Made by a program: the position numbers and the translations under genes
Part shown: positions 51,744 to 61,600 of the stretch, piece by piece
Layout of the letters: every line of letters begins with the position of its first letter
How positions within the stretch are numbered: the first letter of the stretch is position 1
The notes under the pieces: model-generated
Database searches by the model: none
What the model saw: the letters and a program-made list of their open reading frames with translations, nothing else
What the model was told of the DNA's origin: nothing
Origin: Polaromonas sp.
GTDB taxonomy: Bacteria > Pseudomonadota > Gammaproteobacteria > Burkholderiales > Burkholderiaceae_C
Assembly: GCA_013297865.1 (NCBI GenBank)
Contig: JAAFIP010000017.1
Location: forward strand, 1-64,000
Length of the DNA: 64,000 nucleotides
Direction of reading: 5' to 3'

Positions 51744-54074
51744 TTAAACCACACTAAACGACAAAACGACCTGTGCACCCAATACCATTTTTTTAGTGTT
51801 ATCCCCAGTGGATTCCATCCCTGCCGCACTACTCTCGACAACCGTGGCATAGCGATTGGACAAATCAATGCGTGCGCCATGCTCGTCTGCAATTTTTTTC
51901 ACCACGGCCAACCCCAAGCCTGTACCACGGGCTTTGGTGGTGACATAAGGCTCAAACGCCCGCTGCAGGATATGGGGCGCAAAACCTGTCCCACTGTCAC
52001 GCACGATCATCCTCACTCGGCGGGTGTCGGGGTTGTATTGCGTGCTGATACGCACCTCGGCGTTGCCGTCTTGCTGGGCACTTGACTGCATACTGGCCAA
52101 GGTTGCGTCTTGTGCATTTTGCAGCAAATTATGAATCACTTGGCGCAATTGCTGGGCATCGCCCAGTATTTTCGGGCAATCTGGCGCCAGGGCGCTGCGC
52201 ACGGGCACTTCGCTGGCTTCTGGCTCATACAGCTGCAATACATCGGCAATGAGCACATTCAAATCCAGAGGTTTGAGGTCCGCACTTGGCAAGCGTGCGT
52301 AATCACGGAATTCGTTGACCAGGCGTTTCATCGCATCAACCTGGTCGACTATCGTTTTGACAGATTTGCTCAGCAAGGCGCCATCGGGTTCGGACAGCTT
52401 GCTATGCAGCTTCATTTCCATGCGCTCTGCAGAAAGCTGAATGGGTGTGAGGGGATTTTTGATTTCATGGGCCAGGCGCCTGGCCACCTCACCCCATGCC
52501 TGCGCACGCTGGGCCGACACCACTTCAGAAATGTCGTCAAACACCAGGAGTTGCTGCGCCTGGGGCAACTGTGCACCTCGCGCTATGATGCTGATCGTAT
52601 CTGCCACACCTGGTCCACGCTGCTGAGCATTGACAATGACACCGTGGCTTTCATAGGCCAATTCGAATGAGTGCTGCCAATGGTCTACGGCATGGGAAGT
52701 CCTCTCCCCCAGAAACACCTGAAACTGCTCAGCAACCCCCTTGGCAAAAGCCTCAAGTCCGGGCACGGTTTGCAGGGATTTCCCTTCAAAAGCTGCCAAA
52801 GGTGTACGTAGCACACGGGTCGCTCCTGGATTGGAGGAAATAATGTGATTGTGCGCATCCAATACGATCACACCTGCAGTCAGGTTATCCAGAATGGTTT
52901 GCAGGTTGGCCCGCGACGCATCCACCTGCTCCATGCTGCGCTGCACCTGGCTGCGTGCATCTGAAAGCTGTTGTGTCATATCTGCAAAAGAACGCGTCAG
53001 ACCGCCAAGCTCATCACGTGTCTGCAGTGCAGCTTTCGGCCGCAAATCACCTGCCGCCACTTGTGCTACGCCATCAGCAAGCACTAGCAAAGGCCGCACA
53101 ATCTGATTACCCAATAACACCGCCAACAGCACAGCGCCGAATACTGACAAGAACAAACTCAGTGTCAGCGTTCCAATGTACATCTTGCGCAAGCCGCTAC
53201 GCGCCAAGGCCCGCTCCTGATACTCCTTGTAGGCCTCCTGCACAGCCAAGGCGTTAGCTACCAAGGACGGCGGCAGAACCTGGATCACCTGCAAAAATCG
53301 CTGCTCTGCAAGCAACCCGATGCTGCTGACACCTACTACTGCCAGTGAACGCATTTTTGCACCCCCAGCAGTGCTGCCCTCCTCCAGGCCGTCAATCTGT
53401 GTGGTGGCTCGCTGACTTCTGGCCTGTCTGAACTGGGCCTGCGTAGGTCGCTCAGGTCTGAGGCTGAAGCGCGAATCCCCAGCACTGGCAATCACCTGGC
53501 CTGTGGCGCTCCATAAAACCACATCGCTGGCAGCAAGCTGTTCACGCAAGCGCTCCAATGTGACGCTATTGCCTGCTTCGCTGGTTAACTGCTCTGCAGC
53601 AACTCGCGTTTTGGCACTGAGCTCGTTCGACAAGGTATCCAAAGTCGTGCGGCCCAAGTTCAAACCCGCATCCAGAGCACCCTCTACCTTGACATCAAAC
53701 CAGCTCTCAATGGAACGGGATACGAACTGATATGAAACGACGTAAATAAGCATGCCAGGCAGAAAACCTACCAGGGCAAAAATTGCAGCCAGTTTCACCA
53801 GCAGCCGGCTGCCAAACTTGCCAAGCCTCAGGCGCGACAGCAGCCGCCAGCCGATCCATAGAATCGCCATCAGCAGCAGGGAAGCCACCACAATATTGAC
53901 TACGACAAGACGGGCATAATTTTGCTCATACAAATCACGGTTATTCGTAGCCTGGGTCAGCAAAAACATCAACACCAGAGCAATGGCCGCCATGGCTGCT
54001 GCGCCAACACCCAAAGCCCATGAAAGATTGCGCCGGTTGCGGCTGGAAGGCGTACTCTTGTCAGAGGTACTCAT
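51744..54074 (-). CDS. NtrY-like membrane sensor histidine kinase
   Basis: This ~776-residue kinase has four hydrophobic segments in the first ~330 residues with a large periplasmic part, then HAMP (near QIVRPLLVLADGVAQVAAGD), PAS, a histidine phospho-acceptor box HEIKNPLTPIQLSAERM and an ATPase with NLLQNAQDA, DSGTGF and GTGLGLAVV. The start at 54074 is ATG, 11 nt after the DUF4390 stop. It pairs with the adjacent short NtrX-like regulator. Redox, nitrogen or envelope sensing are known for NtrY relatives; the signal here is unknown. Confidence 0.92.
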   Translation of the reverse strand: MSTSDKSTPSSRNRRNLSWALGVGAAAMAAIALVLMFLLTQATNNRDLYEQNYARLVVVNIVVASLLLMAILWIGWRLLSRLRLGKFGSRLLVKLAAIFALVGFLPGMLIYVVSYQFVSRSIESWFDVKVEGALDAGLNLGRTTLDTLSNELSAKTRVAAEQLTSEAGNSVTLERLREQLAASDVVLWSATGQVIASAGDSRFSLRPERPTQAQFRQARSQRATTQIDGLEEGSTAGGAKMRSLAVVGVSSIGLLAEQRFLQVIQVLPPSLVANALAVQEAYKEYQERALARSGLRKMYIGTLTLSLFLSVFGAVLLAVLLGNQIVRPLLVLADGVAQVAAGDLRPKAALQTRDELGGLTRSFADMTQQLSDARSQVQRSMEQVDASRANLQTILDNLTAGVIVLDAHNHIISSNPGATRVLRTPLAAFEGKSLQTVPGLEAFAKGVAEQFQVFLGERTSHAVDHWQHSFELAYESHGVIVNAQQRGPGVADTISIIARGAQLPQAQQLLVFDDISEVVSAQRAQAWGEVARRLAHEIKNPLTPIQLSAERMEMKLHSKLSEPDGALLSKSVKTIVDQVDAMKRLVNEFRDYARLPSADLKPLDLNVLIADVLQLYEPEASEVPVRSALAPDCPKILGDAQQLRQVIHNLLQNAQDATLASMQSSAQQDGNAEVRISTQYNPDTRRVRMIVRDSGTGFAPHILQRAFEPYVTTKARGTGLGLAVVKKIADEHGARIDLSNRYATVVESSAAGMESTGDNTKKMVLGAQVVLSFSVV

Positions 54075-54085
54075 GGCAGAAAATT

Positions 54086-54739
54086 TCAACGTGCTTCAGG
54101 CCGCACATTGCGTGCTATGTTGATATTCCATTCGCTTTGCCCAGCCACGCCAATCTGCAGCGGCCTGGGCAGCTGGGTTAAGTCCAGTTTGAAGCGGTAG
54201 TCGATGTTATGCCTTGCATCCAGTTCGATATCGTTACCATCGGCAACCTTCCAGCGCGCGATACGACGCACAGTGGCCAGTGCATCGGATAGATTGTCAA
54301 AATGCTGGGTCAGAGCGATGCCAGTTGCAGGACTGGCGATAGTGCCACTGCTGACACCTACTCTCCAGCGGCGCGTAAGAGGCTGGAAAGCGATGCGGAT
54401 ACTACGCGTGGCAGTAGAGACCCTTTTATCGTACCAATACCAGCGATCACGGTATACGTCCACTTCATTGACAAAAGTCATGGGAATGCCCTTGAGCAAT
54501 GCCTCTTCAAGGGCCGGGGGTAGCTCAAAGTTGATGGTTGCACTCAGATACAGGCCGTCGTCAGCACGCTCTACGCGCAAAGCTCCCACCTCAGCTACCC
54601 CATTGTCTGCTGCCAATACCGCATTGCTGATGCACAGCCATGCCAGTATTGAAACTACGCGCAGCCCTGGGCCAGCAGCAACCCACCACCAGCTAAGTAC
54701 TAGCCGCAGTCTTTTGTAGCAAAGCGTAGAAAAAGCCAT
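54086..54739 (-). CDS. DUF4390 domain protein
   Basis: This ~217-residue exported protein has an N-terminal hydrophobic segment (LRVVSILAWLCISNAVLA) and the DUF4390 pattern with INFELPPALEEALLKGIPMTFV and DRWYWYDKRV. It is regularly found between rsmB and ntrYX in betaproteobacteria. Its function is unknown; co-occurrence suggests an envelope component for NtrY signalling. The start at 54739 overlaps the rsmB 3' end by 47 bp. Confidence 0.88.
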   Translation of the reverse strand: MAFSTLCYKRLRLVLSWWWVAAGPGLRVVSILAWLCISNAVLAADNGVAEVGALRVERADDGLYLSATINFELPPALEEALLKGIPMTFVNEVDVYRDRWYWYDKRVSTATRSIRIAFQPLTRRWRVGVSSGTIASPATGIALTQHFDNLSDALATVRRIARWKVADGNDIELDARHNIDYRFKLDLTQLPRPLQIGVAGQSEWNINIARNVRPEAR

Positions 54740-56117
54740 CGTGTTCACCCAAACGATTGTCCCGCATGCTCCCGGGCTGGAGCGGACTTTGAGGGAATAA
54801 ATGCCCCGGTGAAGGCTGTAAAACTGCATCGGTGTGGCGCGCAACAAACGTTTGTATCTGTTCATGGCCTTCTGCCTTGAAAACCGAGCAGGTACAGTAC
54901 AGCAAACTGGCACCGGGTCTGAGCAGGGGCCATAAAGCTGCAAGGAGCTTGCGCTGCAGCTGTGCAAGCTGCTGAACATCGGTCTTGCGGCGCAACCAGC
55001 GGACATCCGGATGCCTTCGCACAATACCCGACGCCGTGCAGGGAGCGTCCAGCAAAATGGCATCGAATAGCTGCCCATCCCACCACAGCTCAGGCTGGCC
55101 AGCATCTGCAGCGATGACCTGCGCACTCAATTGCAGGCGCTGCAGATTCTGGGTAATTCGCTCGCACCGCGAAGGATCCACATCCAGCGCCACTACCTCA
55201 ATGTGTCTTGCCTTGCTCGCAGCATATTCCAGCAAATGTGCAGTTTTACCACCAGGTGCTGCACAGGCATCCAATACGCGAAGTTCGCCCCCTGAATGTT
55301 CAAATGCCTTATCCAGCAACAGTGGGGCCGCCAGCTGTGCGGCAGCATCCTGCACCGAAAACCAGCCTTGGTGATAGCCAGGCAAGCCTGGCACATAGGC
55401 GCTATGTGCGAGCTGCAGGCCACTGTGCGCTACAGGCCATGCCTTTATGTCATGGCCTGCCAGCAAGGCTTGTTGGTAGTCGGCGCGTGATGTCAGTGCA
55501 GTATTGATGCGCAGCGTCATGGGCGCAGCTGCTGCATTGGCCTGCAAAATGGTCTGCCATTGGTCCGCATAGTCATGCTGCAACTGCTGAATCCACCACG
55601 CTGGATGGTTCCAACTTGCTTGGGGTAGGCGCATTACCTGGCTCACAAGTGCATCGCGCTCACGCAAAAATCGTCGCAGACATGCATTGATGAAACTGGC
55701 CTGTGCTTTGGTGGCAGGGCTGCGCTTTGCAGCTTCCACGGCTTGATTCACCAGCGTATGTGGCTCATATCCCGCATTCACAGAAACATCCTGCGCAAGC
55801 GCCAATGCCAAGGTACTGCACAGCAATGCGTCAACAGGCGCGCTAGGTGTACGCGGGGCCAGAGCAGCCCGCAACGCGAGTGCAGTTCCATAGTGGCGCA
55901 ATACTTCAAAGGACAAGGCCTGTACACCAGGACGCAAGCTGTCCGTCACATCCACTTGTGCTGTAGTCCAGGATTTACCTGAACGCACTGCCGTCAAAAC
56001 GGCTGCCACTTCATGCAACTGTCGCCATAAGGGCGGTGAGTGGTGTACATCAGCTGCGTTAACTGCAGTGCTGTCGCCTACGGTAGTGGGTTGGCGTACC
56101 CCGTTTGTGGACGCCAT
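54693..56117 (-). CDS. rsmB: 16S rRNA (cytosine-967) methyltransferase RsmB
   Basis: RsmB methylates C967 of 16S rRNA using S-adenosylmethionine. An N-terminal NusB-like RNA-binding domain (residues ~30-170) precedes the Rossmann methyltransferase domain: VLDACAAPGGKTAHLLE, LDAPCTASGIVRRHPDVRW with the catalytic cysteine, and LLYCTCSVFKAEGHEQI with the second. The ATG at 56117 is preferred over a GTG at 56129. It follows fccB by 16 bp. Confidence 0.95.
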   Translation of the reverse strand: MASTNGVRQPTTVGDSTAVNAADVHHSPPLWRQLHEVAAVLTAVRSGKSWTTAQVDVTDSLRPGVQALSFEVLRHYGTALALRAALAPRTPSAPVDALLCSTLALALAQDVSVNAGYEPHTLVNQAVEAAKRSPATKAQASFINACLRRFLRERDALVSQVMRLPQASWNHPAWWIQQLQHDYADQWQTILQANAAAAPMTLRINTALTSRADYQQALLAGHDIKAWPVAHSGLQLAHSAYVPGLPGYHQGWFSVQDAAAQLAAPLLLDKAFEHSGGELRVLDACAAPGGKTAHLLEYAASKARHIEVVALDVDPSRCERITQNLQRLQLSAQVIAADAGQPELWWDGQLFDAILLDAPCTASGIVRRHPDVRWLRRKTDVQQLAQLQRKLLAALWPLLRPGASLLYCTCSVFKAEGHEQIQTFVARHTDAVLQPSPGHLFPQSPLQPGSMRDNRLGEHDGFFYALLQKTAAST

Positions 56118-56133
56118 GGCTAAATGCACGCAA

Positions 56134-57432
56134 TCACGTGAGAGTATCTGCCCAGATGTTTTGCGCCCAGTTCATCGCGTACACCCCTTCAAGCTGAGTG
56201 GTCTCGGATTTCAGATCAATAGAAGAAACACCTCCAGAGCCTGCTACTGTCTTGAAGGTTTTTTCTGCTGCAACGTATTCGTGCACACTGGCCACATGTA
56301 CTACGTTTTTGTCATCCACAAAACTGTAGCAGGTGTTGGTCAGCATGGGTGCTGGGTTGATCTCCCAGCCGGATAGCTGCGCCACAATGGCGGCCGCTGC
56401 TACTTTGGCATGGCTGTTGGCCATATGGCCGCTCTTGGGCATACCAGGCGCGATCTGGATGGAGTCGCCCAGCACATGCACGTCTTTGACCGCAGTGGAC
56501 TCAAAGCTCTGGTAATTGACACCACACCAGCGGCTGTTAGCCTGGTTGTTCAAACCGGCCTGCTGCGCGATGGCACCAGCGCGCATTGAGGGCAGTACGT
56601 TAAGGACTGTGGCTTTGATATCGTCCTGTACTTCAAACTTGAGCGTGCCCGTTTTTGCGTCCACGGCGGTAACTTTGTGGTCACCGCGGTACTCGATCAT
56701 GCCTTTGTACTGATCAGCCCACACCTTCTTGAACAGAGGGCCTTTGGAGGTGACATCCGGATTGCCATCCAGAATCAGCACCTTGCTTTTGGGCTTGGCT
56801 TGCTTGAAATACCATGCCACCTGGCATGCGCGCTCGTAGGGTCCCGGTGGGCAGCGATAAGGTGCTACAGGAATGCTGATGGCGTAAACTCCGCCGTCAG
56901 GCATGTCCTGCAGTTGCTTGCGCAGCGCAACAGTTTCTGCCCCAGCTTTCCATGCCTGCAATACCTGCCCGCTGGCCTGCGCTGCGCTCAAGCCTTCAAT
57001 GCTGCCCATCATGAGTTCAATGCCTGGTGACACCACCAGCTTGTCGTAGGCAATTGTGGCTCCACGTGCCAGGGTGACTGTCTTTTTTCCAGCGTCAATG
57101 GCTGTTGCCATGTCCTTCACAACGGTAATTCCGTGGTTCCTGGACAGTCCTGTGTAGGCCGTTGTGACATCACCGATTTGCTTGCTGCCACCTACCACCA
57201 AGTTGGAGATGGGACAGGAAACAAAAGCCTCGTTAGGTTCGATCAATACAACATCAATTTTATAATCGGAGAGCAGGCGCACATACTTGGCTGCGGTTGC
57301 TCCACCGTAACCGCCGCCAATGACGACCACTTTGGCTTTGCTGGGAATGCTGCTGGTCGTAGCGCATGCACCAAGTCCTAACAGACTGATGGCTGCGGAG
57401 GTCTGGAGAAAGCTTCTGCGTTGGATGGACAT
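56134..57432 (-). CDS. fccB: Flavocytochrome c sulfide dehydrogenase, FAD subunit
   Basis: This ~432-residue periplasmic flavoprotein oxidises sulfide to sulfur or polysulfide. It has a Tat-type signal (SIQRRSFLQTSAAISLLG), an FAD-binding VVVIGGGYGGATAAKYVR, redox cysteines in FVSCPISN and YRCPPGPYERA, and the C-terminal FCSD flavin-binding domain. The start at 57432 follows AAGGAG. The cytochrome partner gene is 10 bp upstream. The same protein type is called SoxF in Sox clusters; no other sox gene is in the window. Confidence 0.9.
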   Translation of the reverse strand: MSIQRRSFLQTSAAISLLGLGACATTSSIPSKAKVVVIGGGYGGATAAKYVRLLSDYKIDVVLIEPNEAFVSCPISNLVVGGSKQIGDVTTAYTGLSRNHGITVVKDMATAIDAGKKTVTLARGATIAYDKLVVSPGIELMMGSIEGLSAAQASGQVLQAWKAGAETVALRKQLQDMPDGGVYAISIPVAPYRCPPGPYERACQVAWYFKQAKPKSKVLILDGNPDVTSKGPLFKKVWADQYKGMIEYRGDHKVTAVDAKTGTLKFEVQDDIKATVLNVLPSMRAGAIAQQAGLNNQANSRWCGVNYQSFESTAVKDVHVLGDSIQIAPGMPKSGHMANSHAKVAAAAIVAQLSGWEINPAPMLTNTCYSFVDDKNVVHVASVHEYVAAEKTFKTVAGSGGVSSIDLKSETTQLEGVYAMNWAQNIWADTLT

Positions 57433-57442
57433 GCTTTTCTCC

Positions 57443-57766
57443 TTATTTTTTTTGTGCAGCAAAATAGCCAGCGATTTGCTCGATTTGAGCATCGCTGTAA
57501 CCCTTGCTTAGTTGGTGCATGATGGTGGCGGGACGGGTACCGTTTTTGAATGCCTGCATCTGCGCCACGATATAGTCTTTAGGCACTCCAGCCAAACTGA
57601 CTACCGCCGAACCATCCACTGATTTACCGTTAGTACCATGGCAGTTGGCACATGTCGCGGCCAAGGATTTGAGGTACAGAGCGTCACGATCCGGGGCATT
57701 CTGCGCAAAAGCGGCACCGCTGATCCACGCAACTGCTGCTAAGCGGAAAATCATCTTGTTTCTCAC
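57443..57766 (-). CDS. c-type cytochrome subunit (FccA-like)
   Basis: This ~107-residue single-haem cytochrome has a signal peptide (AAVAWISGAAFAQ), the haem site CANCH and a C-terminal methionine ligand region (TIMHQLSKGYSD). It is the expected electron acceptor for FccB. The start is a GTG at 57766, spaced correctly from AAGGAG; an ATG at 57754 is too far from it. Known FccA proteins often have two haems; this one is mono-haem. Confidence 0.88.
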   Translation of the reverse strand: MRNKMIFRLAAVAWISGAAFAQNAPDRDALYLKSLAATCANCHGTNGKSVDGSAVVSLAGVPKDYIVAQMQAFKNGTRPATIMHQLSKGYSDAQIEQIAGYFAAQKK

Positions 57767-57817
57767 CACTGTCTCCTTCTGCAAAAGATACATAGTCTAT
57801 CTGTGACCATACCATGA

Positions 57818-58396
57818 CTAGAGTGGCTGCGCTATGGAAAACCCAAAAATCCACGCCACCAAAATAGCCGGGAATTGCCGCACAGCCTGGTTATAACGCT
57901 CCACGCAGTTGTTGTAGCTGTTTTGCTTGTCTTGTGCAAGCAGGTTTTGCTGCTGCCACAGCACTGACAGGCGCTGAGGCACTGCCGGGCCAGCCAAATC
58001 ATCATGCACGGTGTTCAGCCGTTGCCAAGCGCTGTGCATCAAGGCATGTGCGGCCCGCACCGAAGCCAAATCGTCCACTGGAGGCATCAAATGCGGCTTG
58101 GCCAGCACGCCAGCAATGCAAGCCTGGAACTGTTTGGTAGCAAGCGCGAGAGGACGCCAGCTTTCGGCCTCATCGCCCAAACTGGCCCATACCGAGTCAG
58201 TCTCCGGGGCATGCGACAGGCTCGACAATTCACTTCGAATAGCCTGCGCATTGGACTGCCATTGCGCGGCCAAAGACTGCAAAGCACGCACAATGTCAGC
58301 ACGCAGACTCACCAACCGGTTATAGGCACCTAATGCCCAAAACACGGTTAATGCAACACAACCCCAAAACACAAAAGAATGGGTTAACGCACTCAT
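57818..58396 (-). CDS. LemA-like membrane protein
   Basis: This ~192-residue protein has one N-terminal hydrophobic helix (SFVFWGCVALTVFWALGAYN) then an alpha-helical periplasmic part. The YNRLVSLRADIVRALQSLAA start and NNCVERYNQAVRQFPAIL end match LemA. No function is established. It is upstream of fccA by 51 bp and may or may not be in that operon. Confidence 0.75.
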   Translation of the reverse strand: MSALTHSFVFWGCVALTVFWALGAYNRLVSLRADIVRALQSLAAQWQSNAQAIRSELSSLSHAPETDSVWASLGDEAESWRPLALATKQFQACIAGVLAKPHLMPPVDDLASVRAAHALMHSAWQRLNTVHDDLAGPAVPQRLSVLWQQQNLLAQDKQNSYNNCVERYNQAVRQFPAILVAWIFGFSIAQPL

Positions 58397-58525
58397 TGAT
58401 TTGTCAGTCCACAATGCCCATGATACTTTAGCGCTAGCCTGCGTTCGCCACTGAACACGCAGCCCTGCCAGGAGTCATATAGATACCAAGTTGAAAGCCA
58501 TATTTTAAGCATAATACTGCCCCAG

Positions 58526-58555
58526 ACCAATAAAATATCGCGGGGGCAGCTATAA
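58526..58555 (+). repeat. Dispersed element, copy 9
   Basis: ACCAATAAAATATCGCGGGG then GCAGCTATAAA, two mismatches. It touches the T-tract of the rpoC terminator. The upstream ATTTTAAGCATAATAC flank is shared with copy 8. Confidence 0.88.
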
Positions 58556-58588
58556 AAAAAATAGCGCCTTGCAATCCGCAAGGCGCTA
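58549..58588 (-). terminator. rpoBC operon terminator
   Basis: Minus strand: TAGCGCCTTGC-GGATT-GCAAGGCGCTA (11-bp stem at 58562-58588) followed by eight Ts. It is 58 bp after the rpoC stop. The T-tract is shared with the end of dispersed-element copy 9. Confidence 0.92.
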
Positions 58589-58645
58589 TGTAGCATTTTC
58601 GGGCACATCAGGCAGACGTGGGCCTGCCTGACGTGGAGCATCGCA

Positions 58646-61600
58646 TTACTGCGTTGCCTCCCCCTGTGCCGCGGCTGATTCGCCGCCCTCAGCAAGCTCT
58701 GCTGCTTCCGCTTCGGCAATGGCGCGACGTTCCGCATCATCCATGGCCTCTTTGGCTTTGCGTGCATTGTGGTATGCCAAGCCGGTACCTGCCGGGATCA
58801 AGCGACCCACAATCACGTTCTCCTTCAATCCGCGCAGCTCGTCGCGCTTGCCCATGATGGCAGCTTCGGTGAGTACGCGGGTAGTTTCCTGGAACGATGC
58901 AGCAGAGATAAAGCTGTCGGTGGACAGCGATGCCTTGGTGATACCCAGCAGCAAGTTGCTGTAGGTCGCAGGGATCTTGCCAGCAGCGCGCAGTGCATCG
59001 TTGGTGTCAAGCATTTCTGAACGCTCGATTTGTTCACCATTGATGTAGCTCGAATCGCCAGCGTTTTCTACCACCACACGGCGTAGCATTTGACGCACAA
59101 TCACTTCAATGTGCTTGTCGTTGATCTTCACACCCTGCAAGCGGTAGACGTCCTGCACTTCATCCACAATGTAGCGGGCCAGCTCTTCGACTCCCAAGAG
59201 GCGCAAGATGTCTTGCGGATCGGCTGGGCCGTCCACCACACTCTCGCCTTTGTTGACCACTTGGCCTTCGTGCACCAGGATGTTCTTTTCCTTGGGGATC
59301 AACTCGTCCCACACCTTGCCATCGGGGTCGGTGATCTGCAGGCGCACTTTGCCTTTGGTTTCCTTGCCGAAAGACACGGTACCGGTGATCTCAGCCAACA
59401 TGCCCTTGTCCTTGGGTGAGCGGGCTTCAAACAGCTCGGCCACACGAGGCAAGCCGCCGGTAATGTCACGCGTCTTCTGGCCTTCGACCGGAATACGCGC
59501 CAGCACCTCGCCTGGACCCACGTCCTGGCCATCGCGCACCTGGATCAGCGCACCGACCTGGAAACCGATGGTCACTGAATGGTCAGTGCCTGGAATCTTC
59601 ACTTCGTTGCCCGATGCGTCGATCAGCTTGACCTGTGGGCGAACCACTTTGGTTGCACCACGGCGTTTCGGATCAATCACCACCAGCGTAGACAAACCCG
59701 TCACGTCGTCCACCTGCTTGGCAACCGTGAGGCCTTCTTCCACATTCTCAAACTTGGCTTGACCGGCAAACTCGGTAATGATCGGGCGTGTCAGTGGATC
59801 CCAGTTGGCCAAGATGGCGCCGGCCTTGATCTGCTGATCGGCCTTGACGGTCAACACTGCGCCATAAGGCACTTTGTGGCGCTCGCGCTCGCGACCGTTG
59901 TCATCACTGATGATGATCTCGCCGGAGCGCGCAATCACGACCAGCTCTTTTTTGCTGTTGGTCACATAACGCATAGTGGCGTTGAAACCAATGGAGCCGT
60001 TGCTCTTGGCTTCCACGCTGGAGGCAATCGATGCACGCGATGCCGCGCCACCGATGTGGAAGGTGCGCATGGTCAGCTGAGTGCCTGGCTCGCCAATGGA
60101 CTGTGCAGCAATGATACCGACAGCTTCGCCATGGTTGATGAAACCGCCACGACCCAGATCGCGGCCATAGCACTTGGAGCACAGGCCAAAACGTGTTTCG
60201 CAGGTCAGTGCAGTGCGCACTTTGATTTCATCGACGCCAGCGGCTTCCACCACCTCGATCTCGTCTTCTTCCAGCATCTGGCCGGCTTTGACCAGCACAG
60301 CGCGGTTCTCAGGGTGCAGCACATCCTCGACAGCAGTACGGCCCAATACGCGATCACGCAGGGATTCAATAACTTCACCGCCCTCCACGATCGCGCGCAT
60401 GACCTGGCCTTCTTGGGTGCCGCAGTCGTCTTCTGTAATGACCAAATCCTGCACCACATCGCACAATCGGCGAGTCAGGTAACCCGAGTTAGCCGTCTTC
60501 AACGCGGTATCGGCCAAGCCCTTGCGAGCACCGTGCGTGGAGATGAAGTACTCCAACACGTTCAGACCTTCGCGGAAGTTGGCGGTGATGGGCGTTTCAA
60601 TGATGGAGCCGTCAGGCTTGGCCATCAGGCCGCGCATACCCGCTACCTGGCGAATCTGTGCGGCAGAACCACGCGCACCGGAGTCGGCCATCATGTAGAT
60701 CGAGTTGAAGGATTCTTGCTCGACTTCCTTGCCATGACGGTCCGTGGTCTTCTCTTTCGAGAGTTGGGCCATCATGACCTTGGAGACTTCATCGCCTGCT
60801 TTGCCCCAGATGTCCACCACTTTGTTGTAGCGCTCACCTGCGGTGACCAAGCCGGAAGAATACTGGTTGGCAATCTCTTTGACTTCTTTGCCTGCGCGTT
60901 CAATGATGGCGTGCTTTTCTTTAGGAACCAGCATGTCATCAATGGCAATCGAAATACCCGCTTGTGTTGCCAGACGGAAACCGCTTTGCAGCAGCTTGTC
61001 GGCAAACACCACAGTTTCTTTTAGACCGCACTTGCGGAAGGAGACGTTGATCAGCTTGGAAATTTCTTTCTTCTTCAGCGCCTTGTTGATGTTGGCGAAA
61101 GGCAAGCCCTTGGGCAGAATTTCCGACAACAACGCACGCCCCACCGTAGTGTCCACCAGTTTAGTCGAGGCGGTAAATTCACCTGTTTCCTTATTCTTGG
61201 TGTACTCGGTCAAGCGGACACTGATCTTTGCGGTCAGCTCTGCCTGCTTGGCATCCAGTGCGCGCTGCACTTCACCGATATCGGAGAAGATCAAGCCCTC
61301 CCCTTTGCCGTTGATGCGTTCGCGGGTGGTGTAGTACAAACCCAGCACCACGTCTTGTGATGGAACAATAGAAGGTTCACCAGAAGCAGGGAACAAAATA
61401 TTGTTGGATGCCAGCATCAAGGTGCGGCATTCCATTTGCGCTTCTACTGACAACGGTACGTGTACTGCCATCTGGTCACCGTCAAAGTCGGCGTTAAAAG
61501 CAGAACACACCAGTGGATGCAGTTGAATGGCTTTGCCTTCGATCAGGATAGGCTCAAAGGCCTGAATGCCCAAGCGGTGCAGAGTCGGTGCGCGGTTGAG

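Noticed and set aside
58393-58767. 124-codon frame over the rpoC terminator
   Set aside because: It crosses the terminator and dispersed-element copy 9, and overlaps the rpoC 3' end. No domain is visible.
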